Shown piece by piece: positions 39,186 through 47,505 of a stretch of DNA of 64,000 bases. Position 1 is the stretch's first letter. Every line of letters begins with the position of its first letter. Below the pieces are notes generated by a model, which saw only the letters and a list, made by a program, of their open reading frames with translations, ran no database searches and was not told the DNA's origin. Made by a program: the position numbers and the translations under genes. The stretch comes from Paenibacillus doosanensis (GTDB lineage: Bacteria > Bacillota > Bacilli > Paenibacillales > NBRC-103111): NCBI RefSeq assembly GCF_025060755.1, contig NZ_JANYUY010000006.1, positions 62,001 to 126,000 on the forward strand, in the 5' to 3' direction.

Positions 39186-40793
39186 TTAGCGTCCTACCGT
39201 ACCCATGCTGTTGATCACTTTATCCAGACATTCGTCGAAGGTCGTGAGCGCTCTGGCCGCGGCATTATAGGCATGCTGGAATTTAATCATATTGGCCATC
39301 TCTTCATCCAGAGAAACGCCGCTAACCGATTGCCTTCTCGAATCGACCTGGTCTACGAGAATTTTCTGATTCGTCGCCTGACGGGCCGCTTCCTGGCTCT
39401 GAACGCCCAGCTCGCCGACAATGGACCGGAAAAATTCATCGAACGTCCCGTCGGTCAAAATAGGCTTGCCTGACGTGCTCGGATCAAAGTTCACTTTCGT
39501 ATTCCTAACGCCGGCCAATAGCAATGCCATGTCGTTATTCCCTTTGACCACCTTCTCCACGCCGTCCGTGTCGATATACGTTCTGGCCGAGGAGGAGATG
39601 TTGGACACGTCGCTGACGATAGCGGGATTGACCGTAATGTTGGCTGCGTTGACCTCCGTCGTGCCTGGCTTCAAGGTAAAGAACGGCACGTTGCTCTTCA
39701 GCGGGCTGGATGCCGAGTATCCCAATTGATGAAGCCCGTTGAAGCCCTGCACCACGACATCGGTATTGGCCCCGAGCGTTCTCTGTTCAATCGTTCCGCT
39801 ATACGCTCTCTGCTCGGTTGTACCGTCCGAATTGACAACTGTCAACGTCGTCCCATCCGGCACGACCATGCCCTGCGGCAGCGTCACCTTGGTGTCGCCT
39901 TGGACGAGCACCTTCAGCATATTGTCCAATTGGAACTGGTAGTTGGCAACGTAATTATCGCGCGACTGAATCATCCCATACACTTCGCCGCTGTTCAGAT
40001 TATTGGCCGTCGCGGCGGCTTCGAGCGTATCGCGAGTAAAGGTCGTGTCGACGGTGTTGCCGCTGACCAGCTGCACATTGCCCATTTTTATATTGTAGCC
40101 CTGATCTTCTTCCGTATAGGAAATGTTGACGATCTGAGACAAGTTATCCATCAGCAAATCCCGCTGGTCGCGAAGGTCGTTAGCGTCGTCGCCCAAGCCT
40201 TCGATCCGGTAAATCTGTTCGTTCAAATCGGCGATTTGAGATGTATATTGGTTGATCTGTTTTACTTTGACTTCGATGTTTTCCGTCAAATCGCTGGAGA
40301 GATCCTGCAATTGCCGGGACGTTTGGTTAAACGCGTCGGTCATGGCGAGAGCTTTCTCTTTCACCAGCACGCGCGCCGTCGTATTTTCCGGCGACTTGCT
40401 CAGCTCCTGCCATGCGTTCCAGAAGCCCTCGATCGTCTGACGAATCCCGGTATCCGATGGCTCGTTGAAGATAGCCTCCAGCTTTTCCAGCGTATCCTGG
40501 CGCACCGACCAGTCGCCCAAGTTCTTGTTCTCATTATGGTATTGGTTGTCCAGGAATTTCTCCCGCACACGCTTGATGCTGTCAAATTCGACGCCCTGGC
40601 CCATTTGGCCGGGCACCGTGCTGTTCTGCAGCCCCGGATATTCAATCGGCCGGGATGCCACCATGTTCACAACCTGGCGGGAGTACCCCTGCGTGTTGGC
40701 GTTTGCAATATTATGCCCCGTCGTCGTCAAGGCGGCCTGCTGCGTAAATAAGCTGCGCTTGGCGATCTCTAATCCGCTGAAAGTAGAGCGCAT
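39186..40793 (-). CDS. flgK: Flagellar hook-associated protein 1
   Basis: First junction ring on the hook; 535 aa. N-terminal STFSGLEIAKRSLFTQQAALTTTGHNIANANTQGYSRQ is the rod/hook signature; the C-terminal VSGVSLDEEMANMIKFQHAYNAAARALTTFDECLDKVINSMG is the FlgK signature. The middle carries the variable domain. ATG 40793 follows GGAGGGGATCAGAGTC. Confidence 0.97.
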   Translation of the reverse strand: MRSTFSGLEIAKRSLFTQQAALTTTGHNIANANTQGYSRQVVNMVASRPIEYPGLQNSTVPGQMGQGVEFDSIKRVREKFLDNQYHNENKNLGDWSVRQDTLEKLEAIFNEPSDTGIRQTIEGFWNAWQELSKSPENTTARVLVKEKALAMTDAFNQTSRQLQDLSSDLTENIEVKVKQINQYTSQIADLNEQIYRIEGLGDDANDLRDQRDLLMDNLSQIVNISYTEEDQGYNIKMGNVQLVSGNTVDTTFTRDTLEAAATANNLNSGEVYGMIQSRDNYVANYQFQLDNMLKVLVQGDTKVTLPQGMVVPDGTTLTVVNSDGTTEQRAYSGTIEQRTLGANTDVVVQGFNGLHQLGYSASSPLKSNVPFFTLKPGTTEVNAANITVNPAIVSDVSNISSSARTYIDTDGVEKVVKGNNDMALLLAGVRNTKVNFDPSTSGKPILTDGTFDEFFRSIVGELGVQSQEAARQATNQKILVDQVDSRRQSVSGVSLDEEMANMIKFQHAYNAAARALTTFDECLDKVINSMGTVGR

Positions 40794-40826
40794 GACTCTG
40801 ATCCCCTCCGTTACACTTCAAATGAT

Positions 40827-41327
40827 TTATGCCCGTGTATCAAAAAGCCCCGGCCGCTTGGACCCGTACGTCTGTGACTGCGGATGCTGGTAGCGGTATT
40901 CGTCCTCGGGAGGGCCCGCGATCAAATCCAGCGAGTAATCTACGAAAGCTAGCGAATGCTCAATCAGCTGCTGATTCAGCTTGTTCATTTCGCGAAGCTT
41001 GTTGATCGTTCCGAGCAGCCGCTTCTGCTGTCCCAAGAGCAGCTTCTTGTCCTCGACGTTAAAAATAATTTTCGTCAAATCGCTTACCGTCACCTTCGGA
41101 TTCGGCTTGTATCCCTTCTCGATCATAAATTGACCGATAGCGTCGATCCGCTGCTGGTCGAGTTCTCCAATCTGCTTGACCAGCTTGTTTTCTTTGGACA
41201 CGATCTGCATCAAGGATTCGATGTCGCCCAGGATGAGCACCTGCTTTTTCCGTTCACCCAGTTCCAATAAACTCTCATGTATGTCGTTTAACGCCGTCAT
41301 TGTCTGCAGTAAAGCTTCGAATGCCAT
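40827..41327 (-). CDS. flgN: FlgN family chaperone
   Basis: Export chaperone for FlgK and FlgL; 166 aa, all helical with heptads (ALLQTMTALNDIHESLLELGERKKQVLILGDIESL...). The FlgN pattern EEGNKLVKQI-like KENKLVKQIGELDQQRIDAIGQFM is visible. ATG 41327 has AGGTGG 6 nt upstream; the ATG at 41333 lies on the SD itself. It is between flgM and flgK, as in B. subtilis (yvyG). Confidence 0.9.
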   Translation of the reverse strand: MAFEALLQTMTALNDIHESLLELGERKKQVLILGDIESLMQIVSKENKLVKQIGELDQQRIDAIGQFMIEKGYKPNPKVTVSDLTKIIFNVEDKKLLLGQQKRLLGTINKLREMNKLNQQLIEHSLAFVDYSLDLIAGPPEDEYRYQHPQSQTYGSKRPGLFDTRA

Positions 41328-41360
41328 GCTCATCCACCTGTTTCGCTATAAAGTTAGGAA

Positions 41361-41633
41361 TTATTTAATAAAAGGAAACAGCTTCTCCGCCAGCGCTCTT
41401 GCATCGACTTTATAAGTACCGCTTGCCACCGATGCCTTCAAAGCTTCCACTTTTTCTCTGGACTTCTCCGCTGCCGCCGAATTTTGCGTCTCCAATAGTT
41501 CCTTCGCCTCGCTAGATATTTCTACTTTATCTTTCTTTTTGCCGGTTTTGCCGGACACCGCCGCATGATAAGCATCCTGAGACTTCGCGTAAGGATTGAC
41601 TCCGCCGAGCCGATTCGTACCATCTATCTTCAT
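41361..41633 (-). CDS. flgM: Anti-SigD factor FlgM
   Basis: Holds SigD inactive until the hook is finished. The 90-aa protein begins MKIDGTNRLGGVNPYAKS, has the DKVEISSEAKELLE linker, and the C-terminal sigma-binding helices (EALKASVASGTYKVDARALAEKLF). ATG 41633 follows GAGGTGAGATCG; the frame from 41651 is leader. Its promoter at 41690-41717 is intact although an insertion element begins right beyond it. Confidence 0.95.
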   Translation of the reverse strand: MKIDGTNRLGGVNPYAKSQDAYHAAVSGKTGKKKDKVEISSEAKELLETQNSAAAEKSREKVEALKASVASGTYKVDARALAEKLFPFIK

Positions 41634-41666
41634 CGATCTCACCTCATTCAATCATATAAAATAACC

Positions 41667-41699
41667 CCACCGAATAAGCGTTATTACATTTATCGGTGG
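41667..41699 (-). terminator. Hairpin overlapping the flgM promoter
   Basis: The minus-strand stem CCACCGA/TCGGTGG (7 bp, 19-nt loop) is followed by GGTTATTTTATAT. It includes the flgM -10, so only transcripts coming from farther upstream would form it. It would stop read-through into flgM while leaving the SigD start usable. Confidence 0.45.
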
Positions 41700-41717
41700 A
41701 GTTATGCAGAAAGTTTA
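41690..41717 (-). promoter_or_regulatory. Candidate SigD promoter of flgM
   Basis: Minus strand TAAA (41717-41714; TAAACTTT), 16 bp, ACCGATAA (41697-41690). Six of eight -10 positions fit GCCGATAT. This is the same spacing as the hag and flaG promoters and the same TAAACTTT start as hag. Confidence 0.65.
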
Positions 41718-41718
41718 T

Positions 41719-43050
41719 AGAATACGTCATAAAATCCATGCCTTTAGGCATTCAGATAAAAGACCTTCGGACGCAGGGTGGCGTTAGCCGCTCAAAAGCA
41801 TCAAAAAACGAACGTTAGTTCCCGTTTTATGATATAATAGACACAGGGGGTGAACACAATGATAAGAACGTACAAATTCCGTTTGTACCCAACAGCAGAG
41901 CAACAGGAAAAAATCCAATTCACCATTGAACGCTGTCGGTTGCTCTATAATCGCCTGTTGGATGAACGAATCCATAAGTACAAAATGGAAGGGAAATCGC
42001 TGACATATAGGCAGCAAGCAAACACGTTCAGCGATCGTAAACAGTACATTCCGTCATTAAAAGAAGTCCATTCTCAAGTGCTGCAGGATGTCGCCAGGCG
42101 GCTCGATAAAACGTACCAATCGTTTTTTCGCCGCGTAAAGAACGGTGAAAAAGCCGGTTTTCCGCGCTTTAAGACGCGAAGCCGCTATGATTCGTTCACG
42201 TATCCGCAAACAGGATTTTCGCTTGGCGGTAAGCATATCCAACTATCCAAGATCGGAAGTGTACGAATCAAACTGCATCGGCAGCCGCAAGGGACGATGA
42301 AAACGTGTACGGTCACCGTTAAAAACAGCCGGTACTACGTTTGCCTATCTTGTGAAGTTGAAGCGCAGCCGCTTCCAAAAGCGAACCACTGTGTTGGCGT
42401 TGACCTTGGAGTCAAGCATTTGGCGGCAACCTCGGACGGACAACGATTTGCAGCACCGAACTATCTGCGAAACAGCGAGGCAAAGCTTAGACGGCAGCAA
42501 AAAGAGGTGTCCAGGAAGCAGCGCGGCTCAAAGCGCAGGCGGAAAACGGTCATGGTGCTCGCAAGGCAGCATGAGCGTGTGGCTAATCAGCGTAAAGATT
42601 ACGCGCACCAAATCAGCCGGATTCTTGTTAACAACTATGACATCATCGCTTTCGAGGATTTGAATGTGCAAGGAATGCTGAAAAACCATCAGTTGGCCAA
42701 AAGTATTGCGGATGCAGGATGGAGTCAACTCGTCCAATTCGTGGCGTACAAGGCTGAAAGCGCCGGTCGTCACGTTGTTCGGCTCGATCCGCGTCATACA
42801 TCGCAATGTTGCTCCACATGTAGCAAAATCGTATACAAAACGCTAGCAGAACGTGTGCATTGCTGCCCTCATTGCGGCACAACATTGGACCGTGATGTGA
42901 ATGCCGCGATCAATATTTTGATGCGTGCATTGCGGTAAGTCTTATAACCAAACAACAACTCCAGGCTCGGACGGAGCCTTCGAGGAGGGACGAGGTTACG
43001 AGTTCCGATGATCCGAGAAGCCCATTGGCTTTAGCAGCGGGAGTCGTCAC
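41719..43050 (+). mobile_element. TnpB-only IS1341-type (IS200/IS605 family) element
   Basis: The element holds one intact tnpB and no tnpA. Left-end hairpin ATGCC-TTTA-GGCAT at 41738-41751. The right end has hairpins AGGCTC/GAGCCT (42963-42979) and AAGCC-CATT-GGCTT (43018-43031), then ends in CGGGAGTCGTCAC, the classic right terminus of this family. No target duplication is expected. The right boundary near 43050 is good; the left boundary (here just after TTTAT at 41714-41718) is a guess within about 20 bp. Confidence 0.75.
41859..42938 (+). CDS. tnpB: TnpB RNA-guided nuclease, intact
   Basis: 359-aa TnpB of the IS1341/OrfB type, a compact RuvC nuclease guided by an RNA from the element's right end and ancestral to Cas12. 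N-terminal helix-turn-helix and wedge regions (MIRTYKFRLYPTAEQQEKI). RuvC-I GVDLGVKHLA (Asp), RuvC-II IAFEDLNVQGM (Glu), zinc ribbon CSTC...CPHC, and RuvC-III LDRDVNAAINI (Asp). All catalytic residues are intact. ATG 41859 follows AGGGGGTG; GTG 41850 is within that SD. It is opposite in strand to all neighbouring flagellar genes. Confidence 0.95.
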   Translation: MIRTYKFRLYPTAEQQEKIQFTIERCRLLYNRLLDERIHKYKMEGKSLTYRQQANTFSDRKQYIPSLKEVHSQVLQDVARRLDKTYQSFFRRVKNGEKAGFPRFKTRSRYDSFTYPQTGFSLGGKHIQLSKIGSVRIKLHRQPQGTMKTCTVTVKNSRYYVCLSCEVEAQPLPKANHCVGVDLGVKHLAATSDGQRFAAPNYLRNSEAKLRRQQKEVSRKQRGSKRRRKTVMVLARQHERVANQRKDYAHQISRILVNNYDIIAFEDLNVQGMLKNHQLAKSIADAGWSQLVQFVAYKAESAGRHVVRLDPRHTSQCCSTCSKIVYKTLAERVHCCPHCGTTLDRDVNAAINILMRALR

Positions 43051-43066
43051 ATTAAATTTGATAATA
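42963..43066 (+). ncRNA. Predicted right-end guide (omega) RNA with flank-derived guide
   Basis: By analogy with known TnpB systems the RNA spans the tnpB 3' region and right-end hairpins to 43050, and its guide is the adjoining flank (43051 on, beginning ATTAAATTTG). The scaffold hairpins are visible; transcription and exact ends are inferred. The 5' end probably lies inside tnpB. Confidence 0.5.
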
Positions 43067-43069
43067 CCG

Positions 43070-43495
43070 TCAGTTATGCCGGTCGCGCAAACGGTCCTGG
43101 ATATTGTAGGACATATGATTTCCTTCCTTCTGAAGCTTCTGCTTGCGCTGCTCATCCTCCTGCATGTTGCTGGCCTCCTTGGACAGCTTCTGACGGCACG
43201 AGTCGCAGATCGTATGCACCCGAATCGGGGTGTTGCACACCTCGCAGTTGTAGGACATATTAGGATGATTTGCAATTGAAATGCGGCCTTCCCGGATAAA
43301 CTTCGTAATCTGTTTAATGGAGACGCCCGTCGCTTCGCTCAGTTCATATAAATAGCAGGAACGGTTTTCTCGCAAATAGTTCAAGCATTTCTCGTACTGC
43401 TGATCGATCTCTTTAATGCAATTCACACATAGACTGAAGTTGTTTTTGACATAAATTTTCCCGCAGCGCGGACAATTGTCTACATTTAAACTCAT
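43070..43495 (-). CDS. yvyF: YvyF family flagellar-locus zinc protein
   Basis: A 141-aa protein of unknown function, encoded next to flgM in Bacillales. N-terminal zinc pair CPRC...CVNC, a central helix-turn-helix-like part (LYELSEATGVSIKQITKFIREGRI), and a second pair CEVC...CDSC, then a charged tail. This suggests a MerR/HTH-like regulator, which is inference. ATG 43495 follows GGGGGGAGAGCAGGC; the in-frame start at 43522 lies before the SD. The stop is only 19 bp from the end of the insertion element, and the C-terminus (DRLRDRHN) looks complete. Confidence 0.85.
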   Translation of the reverse strand: MSLNVDNCPRCGKIYVKNNFSLCVNCIKEIDQQYEKCLNYLRENRSCYLYELSEATGVSIKQITKFIREGRISIANHPNMSYNCEVCNTPIRVHTICDSCRQKLSKEASNMQEDEQRKQKLQKEGNHMSYNIQDRLRDRHN

Positions 43496-43602
43496 GCCTG
43501 CTCTCCCCCCCATACTGATCACAGGAATATTCTTACGATTAGTTTATCTCAACTCCTGCGAGCTTGTACACTGAATTTTTGTCCAACATCCGACAAAATA
43601 CG

Positions 43603-44394
43603 TCATCGCGCCCACCCGATTCCGTAGACAGCTACGTTAGGGAGCTCAGCCTTAACCGTTCTTGCGCACTCATTCAAGGTGCTTCCGGTCGTATAAACGT
43701 CATCTACTATATATAAGGTAATATCGGAAAAATGGAGCAGATCTTGCAGCGCTTTTTGCGATTCGGGCAGCAGCGCAAACACGCCTTGCAAATCGTCCAG
43801 CCGATCCCCGCGAGTTTTGAAGCTTTGCTTAGCCGTATGCCTGACCCTCGCAAGCAGAGGAATCACGGGAATGGACAAGCTGCCGCCCAAATCCTCGGCA
43901 AGCTGCTGCGCCTGGTTGAAGCCCCGCTCCAGCCTCCGCTCGCCGCTCAACGGCACATAGGTGATCAACTCCCGCGTCGCTCCGGAAGAGCTCCCTTGGA
44001 GTGCAGCCGTTTTATGAAGATGATAAGCATGAAGCAGCATCCGGCCGAGCAGCGAGCGCAGTTTTTCGTGACCGCGATATTTGTACATGGCCAGCCATTC
44101 CTTCATCAAAGGACTGTAGCTGACAGCACTGCGGTTTTGCACAAAATACGTATCCGTCCGCCGGCTGCAATCCGTACATATCTCCGGGCGTCCGCACCGG
44201 CTGCACTGCACCTGCAAAATCCACGGAACCGCTGCAGCGCAGCCGTCGCATAGAGGCAGCTCCCGCGCCCCGCTGTATAGAGCGCCGCAAGCGATACAAG
44301 AGCTCTGTCTCGAAGAAAGCAGGCTCTCTGCTTGCGTAACCGATCGCTTAAGCCATTGCAGCATTCGGGATGACAGCCTATGACGAGTTTCCAT
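43603..44394 (-). CDS. comFC: ComF family phosphoribosyltransferase-like competence protein
   Basis: ComFC acts with ComFA in late steps of DNA uptake. The 263-aa protein has an N-terminal zinc-ribbon-like set (CIACGALY...LCDGC; CSRCGRPEICTDC) and a phosphoribosyltransferase fold with the PRPP motif IVDDVYTTGSTL at about residue 225. Preferred ATG at 44394 overlaps the comFA stop by 17 nt; an ATG at 44418 is possible. comFB, which lies between them in B. subtilis, is absent. Confidence 0.9.
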   Translation of the reverse strand: METRHRLSSRMLQWLKRSVTQAESLLSSRQSSCIACGALYSGARELPLCDGCAAAVPWILQVQCSRCGRPEICTDCSRRTDTYFVQNRSAVSYSPLMKEWLAMYKYRGHEKLRSLLGRMLLHAYHLHKTAALQGSSSGATRELITYVPLSGERRLERGFNQAQQLAEDLGGSLSIPVIPLLARVRHTAKQSFKTRGDRLDDLQGVFALLPESQKALQDLLHFSDITLYIVDDVYTTGSTLNECARTVKAELPNVAVYGIGWAR

Positions 44395-46300
44395 GAGGCT
44401 TGATCTCTCCTTTATCATGCAGATAGCCCTTCTTCCTGGCTAATGCGTTCATGCTCTTGATCTGACGGACTGCTTCGACTTGGGCGCGCGTCTTCTCTTG
44501 CGCGGCAAAATAAACATGCCCGGCCGGATCGTCGGCGGATCTTCCCGCTCTCCCTGCCATTTGCACCAAAGCGGCGGAATCGAAGATCGGCTCGCCTGCA
44601 TCGAGAATCAGCACATCCGATTTGGGGATCGTGACGCCGCGCTCCAATATCGTCGTCGTCACCAAAATCCGCGTATTCCTGCCGCGAAAATCAATGACCT
44701 TCTGTCCCCGGTGTTCGTCCTTGGAGGAGGTTCCCTGGGTTGTAACGTGCGGAAAAGAAGAACTAAGCAGTTTCGTCAGCGGTTCTACCATATGAATTTT
44801 CGGCACAAAGACGAACACTTGCGCTCCCCGCTGTAAGGATGCTTCTATTTTCTGCTTAATCACCGGCGCTAGCGCGGATTTCTCCAGCTGCTGACGCAAA
44901 GGCGGCATCGTAAGCAGCACAGGAACCGGCAGCGGATGACGATGATACCGGGTCGTGACTTTTACATGAGGCAGCGCGCCGCGCTTCGCCGCTTTTTGCA
45001 GCTGTAACGGTGGCGTTGCGGACAGCAGAATGGTCGCTCCGCCCGGCTTGCATACTTTTTCCGCCGCATATTGAAGCATAGGATTATTGTGGTAAGGAAA
45101 GGCATCCAATTCATCGATGATGACGAGGTCAAATGCACTCTCGAACCGCAGCAGCTGATGGGTTGTCGCAATCGTGATCGGAGCCGCGTCCCAGCGCTGC
45201 TCGCTCCCCCCGTATAACGTAACGACCGGGATAGGCGAGAACGCCTTCTCCAATCGCGGCTTCAGCTCCAGTACCACATCCCGCCTCGGTGTAGCCACTA
45301 CGACACGCTTCCCTTGCGCCGCCGTATACTGGATCATCGGAAAGATCATCTCGGTCTTTCCCGCCCCGGTAACCGCCCAAATCAGGAATTGTTTAGGCTG
45401 ATTTGTCTTCTTATTGATCGTTTGTAATTCATTCCCTTTCAAAAATCGCAATGCTTCGCCCGACGCTTCCGCCTGAATCTCGCTTAACCCCCACGGAGCT
45501 AAATAAGCCTCCAAGGGCGGTTCCTCCGTGCTTGCCGAGGTGGCGGCCAGTTCCTTTGCCGCAGCGCTTGGTTCATGATGGCCCTCGGCCGAGCTTATCG
45601 TAACCGAGCAGTACCGGGATCGTCCCATCGTTAAGCATTGCTCGCAATAGGGGCACGACGTTCCGCAAAACATACATTCCGTAAACACCATATGCTCGGC
45701 TCCGCCCCCGCAGCGATGGCAGCGGTAGCTTGGTTTGCCGCCCCACCAGCGAAGCCTGCATTTCTGCTGCAGCGATATTCCTTGATCCAGCCGGAGCAGC
45801 CCGAGCAAGTAGGCCGTCTGTACATAAGCAAGCGGCTCAGCGGAAGCATTCGATAAGCCATAATGCTCCATCAGCTGCTTCACCTCATCCATTAGCAGGC
45901 TGCGGCCTTGCATGAGACTAACCAGCCTGTCCAATTCGGCGCTGTCGATACGAAACGTCACTCCTTGCGCCTGCCGATATGCAAGCCACTGGCTGTAGCT
46001 GCAATCGACCGGCTGCAGCCGGTTTACCGTGTCTCTGCCGATAAGCGTGTCTTCGGCACACTCCCGCACCGCTTTCACAAACCTCTCGGGCGCAAGTCCT
46101 CCCTTGCCTGCCCATTGAAGCACATTCAGCTTGTCCCTAAGCATAACGGCTTGTCCGAATGAAAAGGCCGGCTCCAGCATCCGAATTCGTACCGAACCCG
46201 GATACCGTCCGAACCATAACGTCATATCTGCCTGAATATCCAAAGATGCTTGCCATCGGACCGCATCGCCGCTAATCACCGCATATAAAATAGCCTTCAT
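44378..46300 (-). CDS. comFA: ComFA-like DEAD/DEAH-box DNA translocase
   Basis: Membrane-associated ATPase thought to help pull transforming DNA into the cell. The 640-aa protein is longer than B. subtilis ComFA (about 460 aa) because of an N-terminal extension of about 190 residues without a clear domain. Next comes a four-cysteine zinc finger (CHRCGGG...CMFC...CPYCEQC, about 205-235), Walker A AVTGAGKTEM (about 320), Walker B IIDELDAF, motif SATPP, and motif VI QMAGRAGRS. ATG 46300 follows GGGGGGAAC. The zinc finger is a known requirement in ComFA. Confidence 0.92.
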   Translation of the reverse strand: MKAILYAVISGDAVRWQASLDIQADMTLWFGRYPGSVRIRMLEPAFSFGQAVMLRDKLNVLQWAGKGGLAPERFVKAVRECAEDTLIGRDTVNRLQPVDCSYSQWLAYRQAQGVTFRIDSAELDRLVSLMQGRSLLMDEVKQLMEHYGLSNASAEPLAYVQTAYLLGLLRLDQGISLQQKCRLRWWGGKPSYRCHRCGGGAEHMVFTECMFCGTSCPYCEQCLTMGRSRYCSVTISSAEGHHEPSAAAKELAATSASTEEPPLEAYLAPWGLSEIQAEASGEALRFLKGNELQTINKKTNQPKQFLIWAVTGAGKTEMIFPMIQYTAAQGKRVVVATPRRDVVLELKPRLEKAFSPIPVVTLYGGSEQRWDAAPITIATTHQLLRFESAFDLVIIDELDAFPYHNNPMLQYAAEKVCKPGGATILLSATPPLQLQKAAKRGALPHVKVTTRYHRHPLPVPVLLTMPPLRQQLEKSALAPVIKQKIEASLQRGAQVFVFVPKIHMVEPLTKLLSSSFPHVTTQGTSSKDEHRGQKVIDFRGRNTRILVTTTILERGVTIPKSDVLILDAGEPIFDSAALVQMAGRAGRSADDPAGHVYFAAQEKTRAQVEAVRQIKSMNALARKKGYLHDKGEIKPHGNSS

Positions 46301-46324
46301 GTTCCCCCCGAAGCTATTGATTAT

Positions 46325-46723
46325 TCACATCGCTTTGTAAGCGGTTACCAATCCGTCTTGTTGACCAAGCCGAACGATCACCACCTGCTTTTCCTCATGC
46401 TCGCGAATCCAATCATCCAAAGACTCCAGATCGCTGAACCTGCGAATGTCCAAATGGTATTCCAAACGGAACCGTTCGGCGATAGCCAGCGTATCGTCCG
46501 TTGATCCTTCGTCGGCTAGGGTCACGTGCACCTCCCGGCCTTTGAGCCGCGAGAAAAACAGCAGCGAACGAATGTACCATTCGACTTGATTTTGATTATT
46601 ATGCGTTAACAGCAAAACATGCGTGACATTCCGACCCGTATCCCGGTGCCGCCGATAACACCAATGCACCAAGGCAATACTTGCGCCATAGCAGCCAAAA
46701 ATCCACAATAACCCTACCATCAT
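46325..46723 (-). CDS. Small membrane protein with glycosyltransferase-2-like segment
   Basis: An unrecognised 132-aa protein. One N-terminal membrane helix (MVGLLWIFGCYGASIALVHWC) precedes a Rossmann-like region resembling the start of a GT2 domain (THVLLLTHNNQNQVEWYIRSLLFF...VTLADEGSTDDTLAIAERF). The acceptor half of a GT2 enzyme is missing, so catalytic activity is doubtful. ATG 46723 (or 46720) follows GGGAGGGAGCCGCG. It lies between degU and comFA, a slot held by yviA in B. subtilis. Confidence 0.7.
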   Translation of the reverse strand: MMVGLLWIFGCYGASIALVHWCYRRHRDTGRNVTHVLLLTHNNQNQVEWYIRSLLFFSRLKGREVHVTLADEGSTDDTLAIAERFRLEYHLDIRRFSDLESLDDWIREHEEKQVVIVRLGQQDGLVTAYKAM

Positions 46724-46779
46724 CGCGGCTCCCTCCCTTAGGATCAGTATATGCCGCAATGATTGGGTTGGTTCCTGTT

Positions 46780-47502
46780 TTAGAGCGTGACCCAGCCGTT
46801 TTTGATGGCGATAATTACCGCTTGGGTACGGTCATCGACTTCCATCTTCTGCAAAATGCTGCTGACGTGGTTTTTTACCGTCTTTTCGCTTATATATAAG
46901 AACTCGCCGATCATTTTATTGCTTTTGCCTTCGGCCATAAGACGCAGCACTTCCGCTTCCCGCCTTGTGAGCGGGCTGTTGTCGGAATGTACATATTTGA
47001 CTCCGGCTTCCTTCGCGATTCCGCTTCCGGCTACGCCGACTTCATCCAAATAGGTCATTCTACGCAGCTGATTAATGAGCTTGCCCGTTACTTTAGGGTG
47101 AATATACGCATGGCCGGCTACGACCGAACGAATCGCGTTGATTAGCGACTCCGCCTCCATATCCTTCAGCAAATAACCGGATGCCCCTTTGCGGAGCGTT
47201 TCGAACACATAGCTCTCGTCATCATGAATCGACAATATAATGACTTTGATATCGGGAAAAATGTCCTTGAGCTTCTCCGTCGCTACGACGCCGTTCTCGA
47301 TCGGCATATTAATGTCCATTAAGACGATGTCTGGAGATAGGGCGTTGCACAGCTCAATGACCTGTATGCCGTCGCCGCACTCCCCAACGACCTCCAGATC
47401 GTTTTCCATATTCAAAATGCGTTTGACCCCTTCGCGAAACAGCTGATGATCATCCGCCAAAACAAGCTTAATATTGCGCTTTGCATTTCCCGTGATGTCC
47501 AT
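46780..47502 (-). CDS. degU: Response regulator DegU
   Basis: Controls exoenzymes, competence, biofilm and motility. The 240-aa protein has a receiver domain (KLVLADDHQLFREGVKRIL; phospho-acceptor Asp in DIVLMDINMP; VIILSIHDDESYV) and a LuxR-type helix-turn-helix (LTRREAEVLRLMAEGKSNKMIGEFLYISEKTVKNHV). The SD (AAGGAGG) lies in the last codons of degS, with 3 nt between the genes, so translation is coupled. Confidence 0.97.
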   Translation of the reverse strand: MDITGNAKRNIKLVLADDHQLFREGVKRILNMENDLEVVGECGDGIQVIELCNALSPDIVLMDINMPIENGVVATEKLKDIFPDIKVIILSIHDDESYVFETLRKGASGYLLKDMEAESLINAIRSVVAGHAYIHPKVTGKLINQLRRMTYLDEVGVAGSGIAKEAGVKYVHSDNSPLTRREAEVLRLMAEGKSNKMIGEFLYISEKTVKNHVSSILQKMEVDDRTQAVIIAIKNGWVTL

Positions 47503-47505
47503 GAT

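Noticed and set aside
41859-42938. TnpB as a nuclease-dead, flagellin-regulating TldR-type repressor
   Set aside because: The flagellar location made this attractive, but all three RuvC acidic residues (GVDLG, FEDLN, DRDVN) are intact and the element has normal transposon ends.
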